A stretch of DNA of 51,946 nt, from NCBI GenBank assembly GCA_902766595.1, contig CACXEJ010000130.1, positions 1 to 51,946 of the forward strand, in the 5' to 3' direction. Positions within the stretch are counted from its first letter, which is position 1. Every line of letters starts with the position of its first letter. Below the pieces are notes generated by a model. It was given only the letters and a program-made list of their open reading frames with translations. It did no database searches and was not told the origin of the DNA. The DNA comes from Ruminococcus flavefaciens. GTDB taxonomy: Bacteria > Bacillota > Clostridia > Oscillospirales > Ruminococcaceae. A program made the translations under genes and the position numbers. This document shows positions 33,001 through 40,288 of this stretch, one piece after another.

Positions 33001-33422
33001 GATAGAAAGGCGATGTCGCGGCAGCCGTGGACTTCGATGAGGTGGGTGACGAGTTCAAAGACGTCGGAGTAGCAGTCGGTGCAGATACTGGGGAAGAGGT
33101 CGCTCTCCTTTTCAATGACCACAATGGGCTTGTCGAAGATGTCCTTGAGGCGGAGCTCGAGCTTTTCAGCCGCATCTTTGGTCTGTATGCTGTCCTTGAG
33201 GATTATCGCGCCGTCAAATTTATCCGGTGCCATAAGACTGAAAATATTGGACTCGCCCTGTTCGCGCTCCGGAGTATCCTGATATTTACGGTACATTGAG
33301 AATATACATACATCATATCCGCCGGCAAAGGCATTTTTCAGAAAGCCGCTGATGAAACGGCTCTGGTAGGACTCATCAGCCTGTCCGACAAATAGAGCTA
33401 TTCGCTTTCTATGATCCTTCAT
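30075..33422 (-). CDS. Cytosolic LacI-type sensor / GAF-like / EAL / beta-helix fusion protein
   Basis: 1115 residues without signal peptide or membrane helix. Residues about 5-285 form a LacI/PBP1-type sugar-binding domain (RIALFVGQAD, FDGAIILKD, HGCRDIAFLSG, AVACANDQMAIGLCRAFEERG, VPEDIAVIGYD) but with no LacI DNA-binding helix, ending in a Cys motif GESCGC. Residues about 300-465 resemble a GAF-like region (YFFTPVFFENNCFGYAAVSYG). Residues about 500-740 are an EAL domain with all catalytic positions: YEALMR, FINS, ELTEEAE, VDDYGTGYSN, VKIDRS, EGVET, DLIQGFY. Residues about 755-1115 form a repetitive beta-helix-like domain (IGSGRGGEIHINRGEYNL and similar) like those of extracellular carbohydrate-binding proteins. 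I infer a c-di-GMP phosphodiesterase gated by an intracellular sugar. Own promoter; paralogous sensor at 37851-40034. Confidence 0.9.
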   Translation of the reverse strand: MKDHRKRIALFVGQADESYQSRFISGFLKNAFAGGYDVCIFSMYRKYQDTPEREQGESNIFSLMAPDKFDGAIILKDSIQTKDAAEKLELRLKDIFDKPIVVIEKESDLFPSICTDCYSDVFELVTHLIEVHGCRDIAFLSGKKWHKHSKERLQAYRDAMAKAGLPVSEERIIYGDFWYQSGELCAEELLADGKKLPDAVACANDQMAIGLCRAFEERGIKVPEDIAVIGYDSTFEGQTSPCSITSALIPAEEFGEYTFRFLSDKINGKVPESFRLRSKLLIGESCGCKTGTMPVHHIKRQHWGTDISEEGYDSVFSTMKESLISQTSLQDYLDTVYSYAYQIRGAEEFHLCLAGEWKNSGQVAHIKNSGYPKKMIHAIRYCSDRRSNIAGTDELFDTADMLPELYDDSNFPTAYFFTPVFFENNCFGYAAVSYGSKLRSYDDIYRRWISSVSTGLEVLRRSLEMMHMQEQLEHFRSSKFTVTSHAYESLDTSEKNQYQLVSKILDDNLLDYYFQPIVSAVDGSVYAYEALMRSRTKDKISPLSIIKYAAMQERLSDVERATFLNVLSYIDQNEERFGEARVFINSIPGVSVGEESAYELDNYLAAHAERVVVELTEEAELKDSELTKLKDYFEKMHINIAVDDYGTGYSNVSNLLRYMPDFVKIDRSLLSDIHEYPQKQHFVREIIDFCHDNGIKALAEGVETAEELQTVIHLGADLIQGFYTAKPSADVIRQIDEKCRSQIKQFHQERIDGDNKHIYIAGKTNRVPLAKLEKKGCTDIVIGHDEMVYKDISIIGTPQMKTGLHMRVEPGYRGRITLEDVYFTNVKNRPAIELGENSNVTLVLVGTNTLFEAGIQVPESARLVIEGDGALNIELNAAESYGIGNDHHSRHGELVFEQDGLLTISCRGKSTICIGSGRGGEIHINRGEYNLNIDTETAVGIGAITGEAELAITTCHIESDCAASIGTFIGSLENNADISLYKSSVKFYSHNKYMVVFGTLRGSKAVVRTDQVSLVLNIMADNSTCFGALYGASEINLGDSHLKLDAIGQEALALGGYNEAETFIQLTDSDTRLDVRSALNKATSASDKNFTVKNGRLNVIINGEEIEHTVTIEYK

Positions 33423-33498
33423 TGTATCCCTTCCTTTGAACGGGTAATAAATTCGATTCTTGAAATGCTGCTGGTGTGATCACAATTAACCATAATAT

Positions 33499-33527
33499 AT
33501 TATATCATAAGTGTACATATATTTCAA
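33499..33527 (-). promoter_or_regulatory. Promoter of the LacI-EAL fusion gene
   Basis: Minus-strand TTGAAA (33522-33527), 17 bases, TATAAT (33499-33504) with an extended TGA. Confidence 0.8.
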
Positions 33528-33717
33528 GTAAAACTATTGTATATGTTAAAACGATAAACCTTTCGTGACTGCCAAAATGGCAGGTAATGGAAATGCTGAA
33601 TAAAGAAGTATATGCGCATTTACCGTGGCAAGCCTTTATGAGGAAAGGTTTCGCCAACAGCGCCGTTCCCCCTTTTCAAAAACTTTATTTTCGTTTTTGC
33701 CGTGATAGTACAAATTT

Positions 33718-33748
33718 AGCGCTACTAATTTTAGTAGCGCTTTGTTTC
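33718..33748 (+). terminator. Orphan terminator-like hairpin
   Basis: Perfect 10-bp stem AGCGCTACTA (33718-33727) with TAGTAGCGCT (33732-33741), loop ATTT, followed by TTGTTTCTT. No upstream plus-strand gene is recognised. Confidence 0.6.
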
Positions 33749-33908
33749 TTGAAACAGTGTACTGTCACAGTAAAAAACAGATAAGGTATTAGGAAGAGAG
33801 TTTGAGAGCGACTCCCCACAGTGTGGGAAATTGTCCGCAAAACAGAAGGGACGCGCTGCCGTCAGCGGAACCCTTTTTTCAAAAGGGTTTCCTCAACAAT
33901 CCGTATGT

Positions 33909-33945
33909 TACTTCTATATTGGTATCGCCTTTAAGATGCAGCAGC
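33909..33945 (-). repeat. 3'-end repeat, copy B (after the YfhO gene)
   Basis: Starts TACTTCTATATTG and ends with the ATGCAGCAGCT type motif, matching copy A at 20361-20398 with scattered substitutions. It directly abuts the stop codon of the YfhO gene. Confidence 0.6.
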
Positions 33946-36624
33946 TCACTTCACGAACAGAGACAGGATATTTCCTAATATCGGAGCTGCACAGAGGATA
34001 ATAAGTGCTCCGATCGAAACTGCATAGAAGCAGACATAGGCAAAACCGTTGAACGCCTTGACTCCGCATATATCCATTCCCTTTTTTCTGAGCAGCATAA
34101 CAACCGCGAACAGAATGAGTCCGGCTATGCTTATTACCACGCTTATCCAGAAGCTGTACGGTACAAATCTCATCTTTATCTCTGCGTCCTCACTGCCGAG
34201 CTTTATAGCCGTGAACGCTCCTCCGAGCACCGGGGTGATCTCCGTCTTGGTGCCGTTTACCTCAGCACGCCAGTTCTTGTTATACTCTATCGGCAGGAAT
34301 ACATATCTGTCCTGCGGATCATCGACCTTCAGCGAAAGCTTATAGCCGCCGGCTTCAACATCGTAAGCGTGGGGAGCTTCCGAAGCAGACTTGCAAAGCT
34401 TATCGAGCTTTTCGAGATCCATAACACCGATGAGCAGTTTGTCAGTACGCTTGTTCTTGGAGTTTACAGAAATACTCACCTTCTCGCCGCTGAATATTCC
34501 AAGGAATGCACAGCCGGTGAGGTTAGAGCGCGGATAAACATTATCATCTTCATTTTCATAGGGAAGGCTCGCCGGTTCTCCGTTGACATTCAGGGCGAAA
34601 ATATCGCTCTTTGAAGAGGTATAGATATACACTGCCGACTCCTTGTCAACGTTGAATTCACCGGAGTAACGGTAGGGCATAAACATATTGCCGTTCATCT
34701 CGTTATCATCGGCGGTAACTATGTCCATATAAGTGAATGTGGTGAACAGATCCTCGCTGTCGCCGGAAAGTGCCTTGTAAATACGGTTCTGATAGCTGAA
34801 CGGACTTTCGTGAGTACGGCTGTCGAGTTCAGTCAGCTCATCACCGGCAAGAATTCCAAACGGGAGAGTATAATTACAGTCATAGATATGGAAGTATTTT
34901 GAGTCCTTTGAAAAGGTATAGAGGCTGTTAGCGCTCTCAATGTGCGAATAGACCTTCTTAACGTTGAGAAGAGCGTCAGAAAAAGCCGTTCCGCCGGTAT
35001 CCATCGTGTAGGTGTAGTTCGAGTCATAACCCAGAGCTCTCATTTCTTCAAGATAGTTCTTGGATATATTGAGAGTCCAGTCGCTGATGCCGGGAACTCC
35101 TGACAAAAGGGGCAGATTGACATTTGTATCCATCATATTGAGCATCTTGAAACGCGACAGCTTTCTGTCCTCCATATCAGCGGACTGCCGTATATCCTTG
35201 GCAGTATAGGACAGCGAGAGAGAACCCTCAGCATCAGGAGCCACAAGAGCATAGCTGCCCAGAAGTGCCTGAACGGCAGCGATCGAAACGAGGAGCACTG
35301 TCCGGAACTTCTTCTCGCAGAACCCGAATAATATGAAGCATGAAGCCGTTGACGCTATGAAAATATATTTATGGAGAACGTAAGTCTCTTTGTCCTCAAT
35401 GCCGGTGTCCTTCATCTGTATAGCCATTACAGTTATTATTATAGCCGAAGTAGCTGCTGTAATTAGAGACGCATATTCAAGCACACTTTTCAGCTTCTTC
35501 TTTTCGACTTTGAAGAGAGGCTTTTCACCTCTGAGACTTGCAAAATATGCCGCGATGTCGCAGCAGACGAAAGCAAGTATGAAGCCGAAGCGATACGGGA
35601 AATGAACATACGAGCCGCCGTGCCAGAGAAGATTTGAGCCCTCACAGAATACCGGTATCATCAGCACAACAAGCAGATAAACGAAGAATATGCTCTGCTT
35701 ATCGAGCTTTTTGCCGTCCTTTTTGCTGCGTATGATATGTGCAAGAAGGGCAGCTATTCCGGCTTCGCAGCCAAAGAGCATAAAACGTTTCTGGTAATCA
35801 AAATCGCCGGTTCTCGTAAACAGTATCTCATCGAACGTTTTGTTATATCCCGCTCTTGGAGAGTCCAGAAGCTTCAGCGTACCCGGTATCATCATATAAG
35901 CTGCAATAATGTATGACAACAGCGTGAAGATACCGAGCTGAGCGGCTGCTCTGCGGCACTTTGCCCTGTCCTCCGATATAAAGAACATATGCCCGAAAGA
36001 GTAGAATATCACGAATACATAGACCATAAAGCTGAGGTAACCGTTCAGTATGAAGCAGAGCAGAGTCATAACGGTATAGCCAAGGAATTTTCCCTCGTTC
36101 AGCAGCGCCTTCAGTGCGAGCATCAGCAGCGGGAAAAGTATCATAATGTCCATAAAGAAGATGTTCATATAGTTCTGGACCATAAAGCCGCAGTAGGTAT
36201 AGAACAGCGAAAACGCGACATTCATAACTGCACCGCAGCGGTAGGTCTTTTTCATATAGACCGACATCGTCAGTGCTGAGAGCATCAGCTTCAGCGCGAG
36301 GAAAATGCCCATAAACTGGAACAGATCATCTCGTTTCACGAAGAACAGAAAAACGTTCATCGGATTGAGTCCGTATGTCGTATAGTTTGAAAGGCAGTCG
36401 CAGGAAGCACCGTTGTACCAGTCGAAGAAGAGCGGTGCCTTGCCGTGGAGGAATTCGTGAGCGTGGGTGTATTCAGGAATATACTGAGGTCCCATATCGT
36501 AAAAGGCTATACTGCCGTTTCCGAAAGGGTAAACTCCCTTCAGCATATAGACTATGAATAGTATTGCGAGTGCCGCAAGCGGAGCTATGAGGTACTCTTT
36601 ATTGCGTTTGATACGATCCATCAT
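33946..36624 (-). CDS. YfhO-family polytopic membrane protein
   Basis: 892 residues with about 13 hydrophobic segments, mostly in the first 470 residues, then a large extracytoplasmic region (about 490-840) and a last pair of helices. The N-terminal pattern (GVYPFGNGSIAFYDMGPQYIPEY, then FFDWYNGAS and NPMNVFLFF) is typical of the YfhO family. These are GT-C-like proteins linked in Bacillus to lipid-carrier-dependent glycosylation of wall polymers. Here it follows a WecE-type aminosugar gene by 61 bases, supporting a role in moving or attaching a modified sugar at the cell surface. AAGGAG precedes two tandem ATGs (36624, 36621); either may be used. Confidence 0.88.
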   Translation of the reverse strand: MMDRIKRNKEYLIAPLAALAILFIVYMLKGVYPFGNGSIAFYDMGPQYIPEYTHAHEFLHGKAPLFFDWYNGASCDCLSNYTTYGLNPMNVFLFFVKRDDLFQFMGIFLALKLMLSALTMSVYMKKTYRCGAVMNVAFSLFYTYCGFMVQNYMNIFFMDIMILFPLLMLALKALLNEGKFLGYTVMTLLCFILNGYLSFMVYVFVIFYSFGHMFFISEDRAKCRRAAAQLGIFTLLSYIIAAYMMIPGTLKLLDSPRAGYNKTFDEILFTRTGDFDYQKRFMLFGCEAGIAALLAHIIRSKKDGKKLDKQSIFFVYLLVVLMIPVFCEGSNLLWHGGSYVHFPYRFGFILAFVCCDIAAYFASLRGEKPLFKVEKKKLKSVLEYASLITAATSAIIITVMAIQMKDTGIEDKETYVLHKYIFIASTASCFILFGFCEKKFRTVLLVSIAAVQALLGSYALVAPDAEGSLSLSYTAKDIRQSADMEDRKLSRFKMLNMMDTNVNLPLLSGVPGISDWTLNISKNYLEEMRALGYDSNYTYTMDTGGTAFSDALLNVKKVYSHIESANSLYTFSKDSKYFHIYDCNYTLPFGILAGDELTELDSRTHESPFSYQNRIYKALSGDSEDLFTTFTYMDIVTADDNEMNGNMFMPYRYSGEFNVDKESAVYIYTSSKSDIFALNVNGEPASLPYENEDDNVYPRSNLTGCAFLGIFSGEKVSISVNSKNKRTDKLLIGVMDLEKLDKLCKSASEAPHAYDVEAGGYKLSLKVDDPQDRYVFLPIEYNKNWRAEVNGTKTEITPVLGGAFTAIKLGSEDAEIKMRFVPYSFWISVVISIAGLILFAVVMLLRKKGMDICGVKAFNGFAYVCFYAVSIGALIILCAAPILGNILSLFVK

Positions 36625-36685
36625 TATCTCCTTAACAAAGGGTAATATTAATCAGGCTGTCAGCCCGGAAGCAGCTGCTTTCAGG

Positions 36686-37816
36686 TCAGCAGCCGAAAAA
36701 TGCAAGCGCTATCTCGATGACCTTTGCCCTGTCCTCTGGCGTGAGACCGAAGTACATCGGTAGCCTTACAAGACGGTCGCTCTCGCGGGTAGTATACTCG
36801 TCTATGCCGTTGAAGCGTCCGTACTTTCTTCCGGCAGGAGCTGAATGGAGCGGTACATAGTGGAATACCGCACATACGCCGTTATTCTTCATATGGTCGA
36901 TGAAGCGTGTGCGCTCTTCGAGGTCGCGGAGCTTTATGTAGAAGCAGTGAGCGTTGTGGACGCAGTAATCCGGCACCTTCTGGAGCTCGATGATCCCCTG
37001 CTCCTCAAGCGGCTTGAACGCTTTGAGGTAGTCGTTGTAGGTGGTCATACGGTCATTGTAGATCTCGTCTGCGTGCATAAGCTGGGCATAGAGATAAGCG
37101 GCATTTATGTCGCTCGCAAGATAGCTGTCTCCGATGTCCACCCAAGTATACTTATCCACCTCTCCGCGGAAGAACTTCGAGCGGTTCGTACCCTTTTCGC
37201 GGAGTATCTCAGCGCGTTCCATATAGGCGTCATTGTTGACGAGGATAGCGCCTCCCTCACCCATCGAGTAGTTTTTGGTCTCGTGGAATGAATAGCAGCC
37301 GAAATCGCCGATCGTTCCGAGAGAACGTCCCTTGTAGCTGCTCATAACGCCCTGAGCTGCGTCCTCTATGACGAGGAGATTATAGCGGCGGGCAATATCC
37401 ATTATCGTGTCCATCTCACAGGCAACTCCTGCGTAGTGAACGGCTACGATAGCGCGTGTATGCTTGGTTATGGCAGCCTCTATCTTGTTCTCATCGAGGT
37501 TCATAGTATCGGGGCGTATATCCGAAAATACGAGCGAAGCGCCGCCGAGTATCATAGAGGTAGCAGTGCTCGAAAACGTAAAGCTGGGGAGTATTACCTC
37601 GTCACCGGGCTTGAAGCCGCTGAGTATCGAGGACATATCGAGCGCACTGGTACAGCTCGTCGTGAGGAGGAGCTTCTGCGCGCCGAAGCGCTTTTCGAGC
37701 CACTCGGTACAGAGCTTGGTGAATTTTCCGTCGCCGGAGATCTTGTGTGAGAATACCGACTGCTTTATGTATTCGAGTTCATCGCCTGTAAAGGGCGGAA
37801 TATTGAATGGTATCAT
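36686..37816 (-). CDS. wecE: dTDP-4-amino-4,6-dideoxygalactose transaminase (WecE/RffA-like)
   Basis: 376-residue PLP aminotransferase of the DegT/DnrJ/EryC1 family. It probably converts dTDP-4-keto-6-deoxyglucose to dTDP-4-amino-4,6-dideoxygalactose with glutamate. WecE-like features: the start MIPFNIPPFTGDELEYI, SCTSALDMSSIL, PSFTFSSTA, EDAAQG and the PLP Lys in SFHETKNYSMGEGGA (K181). No other dTDP-sugar genes are in the window, so its partner enzymes lie elsewhere. AAGGAG precedes the ATG. It sits between the AraC-type sensor (34 bases upstream) and YfhO, probably one operon, suggesting that a sugar signal adjusts a surface glycan. Confidence 0.9.
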   Translation of the reverse strand: MIPFNIPPFTGDELEYIKQSVFSHKISGDGKFTKLCTEWLEKRFGAQKLLLTTSCTSALDMSSILSGFKPGDEVILPSFTFSSTATSMILGGASLVFSDIRPDTMNLDENKIEAAITKHTRAIVAVHYAGVACEMDTIMDIARRYNLLVIEDAAQGVMSSYKGRSLGTIGDFGCYSFHETKNYSMGEGGAILVNNDAYMERAEILREKGTNRSKFFRGEVDKYTWVDIGDSYLASDINAAYLYAQLMHADEIYNDRMTTYNDYLKAFKPLEEQGIIELQKVPDYCVHNAHCFYIKLRDLEERTRFIDHMKNNGVCAVFHYVPLHSAPAGRKYGRFNGIDEYTTRESDRLVRLPMYFGLTPEDRAKVIEIALAFFGC

Positions 37817-37850
37817 AATAAACTCCTTTATATATGTGTATGCTGCCGCG

Positions 37851-40034
37851 TCAGCTCTTCAGCAGGCTCCGGTAGCGTACCGGAGTCATACCGACAGCGG
37901 AATTGAACTGGCGCAGGAAGTATTTGCTGTCGAGGTAGCCGCATTTTTCGGATATTTCCATAATGCTCATCGTGCTTGTGACGAGCTGGTACTTAGCCTT
38001 TGCAATTCGGGCATTTATGCAGTCCTTATGGAAGCTCAGCCCGAAGCACTGCTTGTAGACGCTGCGGAAATAGCCTGTGCTTCCGGAAAAGCGTTCGTGG
38101 AGCGAAGGCGTGTCGAAGGTGGAGGCAGGCTCCATAAAGATGTAGTCGCGCATCTCGGACATCTCGCGGTAGTGGTTGAGAAGGCGCTTTGCAGACAGGT
38201 CGAGCATCAGTTTTTCAGCCTTATCGCTGCATCTGCCGAGCACCTCGCGGTATGTGCCGTCACCGCACTTTTCAGCGGTACACACAAATGAGCCCGCACC
38301 GAAGCTCTCCATATACTTCCTGTGCTGGAGAAGTATGGAGACAAGCGAATCTGCAAGGAGCTCCGGCTCTGCACTGCTCTGAACGAGGCAGACAAAGGTA
38401 TTCGGGTTTATCATTGCGGAAATATCGTGGTTGCCGCAGAATTTTCCGACAGCCTTTGAAGCGTCGAGAACGGCATTTATACGGGTATCGCTCTCTATCT
38501 CGGAGACTGTCTCATCGAACAGGCATATTTTCAGCATAACGAGGCAGAGCTCCTTGCCGCTTCGCGGAGAAGCCGAACGGTAAGCCTTTTCCATACCGTT
38601 GTCATTGTACATACCGGTGAGGGTATCGCGCTGCGAGGAGAGGTTCTGGCACTTGCTGAGGTACTGTATATCGTTTTTCATACGCAGCAGCTCGAGACCG
38701 TTGCAGACGGTCTTGTTCCAGTTGCGGAAGATGTCGTCGTAGGTATCGGGAACGTCGTAGCGTATGACGGTCGAGCCGAAATATTTCTCGCCGAAAAACA
38801 GGGGCGTGAAGTAATAGACGGAGGGCTCGTCAAACTTTGCCGGCAGCACCGAGAATTCCATACGGCTCATCTCGAAGGTATCACCTGTCTCCTGACCAGC
38901 TATATCCCGGCAGACCATATTGTCCGAGTTGTGCATCTCGGAGTCGTACCAGTCTGCATTGAGACATATAAAAATGTCCTTGGCGTCCCTGATGAGCCAT
39001 TGCTGCCTGCCGAGAGCCTGAGCGAATTCATCGAGATTGCGGCTGTTTGTGAGGTCCTTGTCGAGCGGACTGAAGAGGTTCCAGTCCTGAAAATCACTCC
39101 TCAGCTTCTGCGCATCGAGCTCGCTGATGTACTGCTCGCGGCAGCGTCCGCAGGGACAGCTGTCTCCGGGTACGAGAGAACCTCCGGGCGGGCTGAAATC
39201 CCCGAAATTGCCGGTAGTGAGCTTGTCGTGGAGCATACGCACGGCAGCTTTTCCGAGGGCTGAACGGCTTCGGCGGTAGGTAGTGAGAAGAGGGGTATAG
39301 AGAATTCTGCGGTCGATGTACTCATAGCCGGTGACGATGATCTGACCGGGCACCGAGATATCATTGCGCGCAAACTCGTCGAGCATACCGTAAGCCATAT
39401 AGTCGTTGCCGCATACGACAGCCTGCGGCATATGCAGCTCGCCGCTGATGTACTTCTTTGCGAGTTCCTGACCGGAAATCATCCAGAAGTCGCCGAAATG
39501 TATCTTGCTCTCGTCAACCGGGATATTGTGCTGGCGGAGAGCCTGCCTGTAGCCGTCAGCTCTGAGGTGCGAGACCTCGATATGGTCCTGTCCTGTGAGC
39601 ATATCAATGTCTGTGCAGCCGTGGACATCGATGAGGTGCGAGGTAATATCGACAAAATCGTTTTTGTCGTTGGTATTGATGAAGCGGGCTCCGGGCAGGT
39701 CGAAAATTTTCTGGTAGGTGCCCACAACAATGATCGGTACTCTCTTTTTCTGACTGAGGAGGTCAGCGATCCTGCGCTTGAGAGCATCGTTGACGAAGGA
39801 TTCGGCGATGAGTATCACCGCACTTATATCGTCTGAGAGGATATATTCGTAGATATGGTTTTCACACAGGAGTTCTTCATAGAGAACATTCGGGTTGAAA
39901 ACATTTGAAAACACGGCGGTGTCGTAGCCTAACTGCTGTGCCTGTCCGATAATCCCCTCGAGTATCTGTCTCTGTTCGATACTGTTGGCTTCCGCAGCCA
40001 TAACACCAAGTATCGGTCGGACTGGTCTTAACAT
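37851..40034 (-). CDS. LacI-type sensor / GAF-like / degenerate GGDEF / AraC transcription factor
   Basis: 727 residues, cytosolic. About 8-290 is a LacI/PBP1-type domain without its own DNA-binding helix (RPILGVMAAEAN, HGCTDIDMLTGQDHIEVSHLRADGY, AVVCGNDYMAYGMLDEFARN, VPGQIIVTGYE), ending in GDSCPCGRC. About 310-475 repeats the GAF-like region of the EAL fusion (YYFTPLFFGEKYFGSTVIRYD, then YDDIFRNWNKTVCNGLELLR). About 480-610 starts like a GGDEF domain (RDTLTGMYNDNGMEKAY), but the signature site is replaced (INPNTFVCLV), so no cyclase activity is expected. About 625-727 is an AraC helix-turn-helix (IMEISEKCGYLDSKYFLRQFNSAVGMTPVRYR). It is divergent from the GH30-CE1 gene and upstream of wecE and yfhO, the likely targets. 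Confidence 0.9.
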   Translation of the reverse strand: MLRPVRPILGVMAAEANSIEQRQILEGIIGQAQQLGYDTAVFSNVFNPNVLYEELLCENHIYEYILSDDISAVILIAESFVNDALKRRIADLLSQKKRVPIIVVGTYQKIFDLPGARFINTNDKNDFVDITSHLIDVHGCTDIDMLTGQDHIEVSHLRADGYRQALRQHNIPVDESKIHFGDFWMISGQELAKKYISGELHMPQAVVCGNDYMAYGMLDEFARNDISVPGQIIVTGYEYIDRRILYTPLLTTYRRSRSALGKAAVRMLHDKLTTGNFGDFSPPGGSLVPGDSCPCGRCREQYISELDAQKLRSDFQDWNLFSPLDKDLTNSRNLDEFAQALGRQQWLIRDAKDIFICLNADWYDSEMHNSDNMVCRDIAGQETGDTFEMSRMEFSVLPAKFDEPSVYYFTPLFFGEKYFGSTVIRYDVPDTYDDIFRNWNKTVCNGLELLRMKNDIQYLSKCQNLSSQRDTLTGMYNDNGMEKAYRSASPRSGKELCLVMLKICLFDETVSEIESDTRINAVLDASKAVGKFCGNHDISAMINPNTFVCLVQSSAEPELLADSLVSILLQHRKYMESFGAGSFVCTAEKCGDGTYREVLGRCSDKAEKLMLDLSAKRLLNHYREMSEMRDYIFMEPASTFDTPSLHERFSGSTGYFRSVYKQCFGLSFHKDCINARIAKAKYQLVTSTMSIMEISEKCGYLDSKYFLRQFNSAVGMTPVRYRSLLKS

Positions 40035-40079
40035 TATTTACGCCTCCGTAAATTTATTTGGATCAGAATATCTATTATA

Positions 40080-40108
40080 ATTATAGAATAAAATTCCACA
40101 TATGTCAA
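40080..40108 (-). promoter_or_regulatory. Promoter of the LacI-AraC sensor gene
   Basis: Minus-strand TTGACA (40103-40108), 17 bases, TATAAT (40080-40085). GGAGG lies 9 bases before the ATG at 40034. Confidence 0.85.
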
Positions 40109-40161
40109 CAGAAACAAGCATATTTTTCTTTTATTTGTCCACCTGATATTCACATTGTGGG

Positions 40162-40190
40162 TTTACAAGTGGCAAATATTAATATATAAT
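40162..40190 (+). promoter_or_regulatory. Promoter of the GH30-CE1 gene
   Basis: TTTACA (40162-40167), 17 bases, TATAAT (40185-40190). The two divergent -35 boxes are about 54 bases apart, room for one shared AraC-type binding site. Confidence 0.8.
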
Positions 40191-40288
40191 GAACAAGGAT
40201 AAAAGTGTACTCTGGTCAATTTTGGGCTAAGTACAGTCGTTATCATTAAAAAAGCACAAAACAAATAACATAAGGGGGTAATCCTACA

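Larger units (their letters stand above)
33423..33945. other. Intergenic region with orphan hairpins
   Basis: 523 bases without a convincing gene. It contains the minus-strand promoter 33499-33527, an orphan plus-strand terminator-like hairpin at 33718-33741, a second perfect hairpin AACCCTTTT/AAAAGGGTT (33869-33889) and the 3'-end repeat copy B (33909-33945). A 65-codon frame at 33587-33784 has no ribosome site and no family resemblance. Confidence 0.55.

Noticed and set aside
33587-33784. 65-codon plus-strand frame in the 33.4-33.9 kb gap
   Set aside because: No ribosome binding site, no recognisable family, and it runs straight through a terminator-like hairpin.
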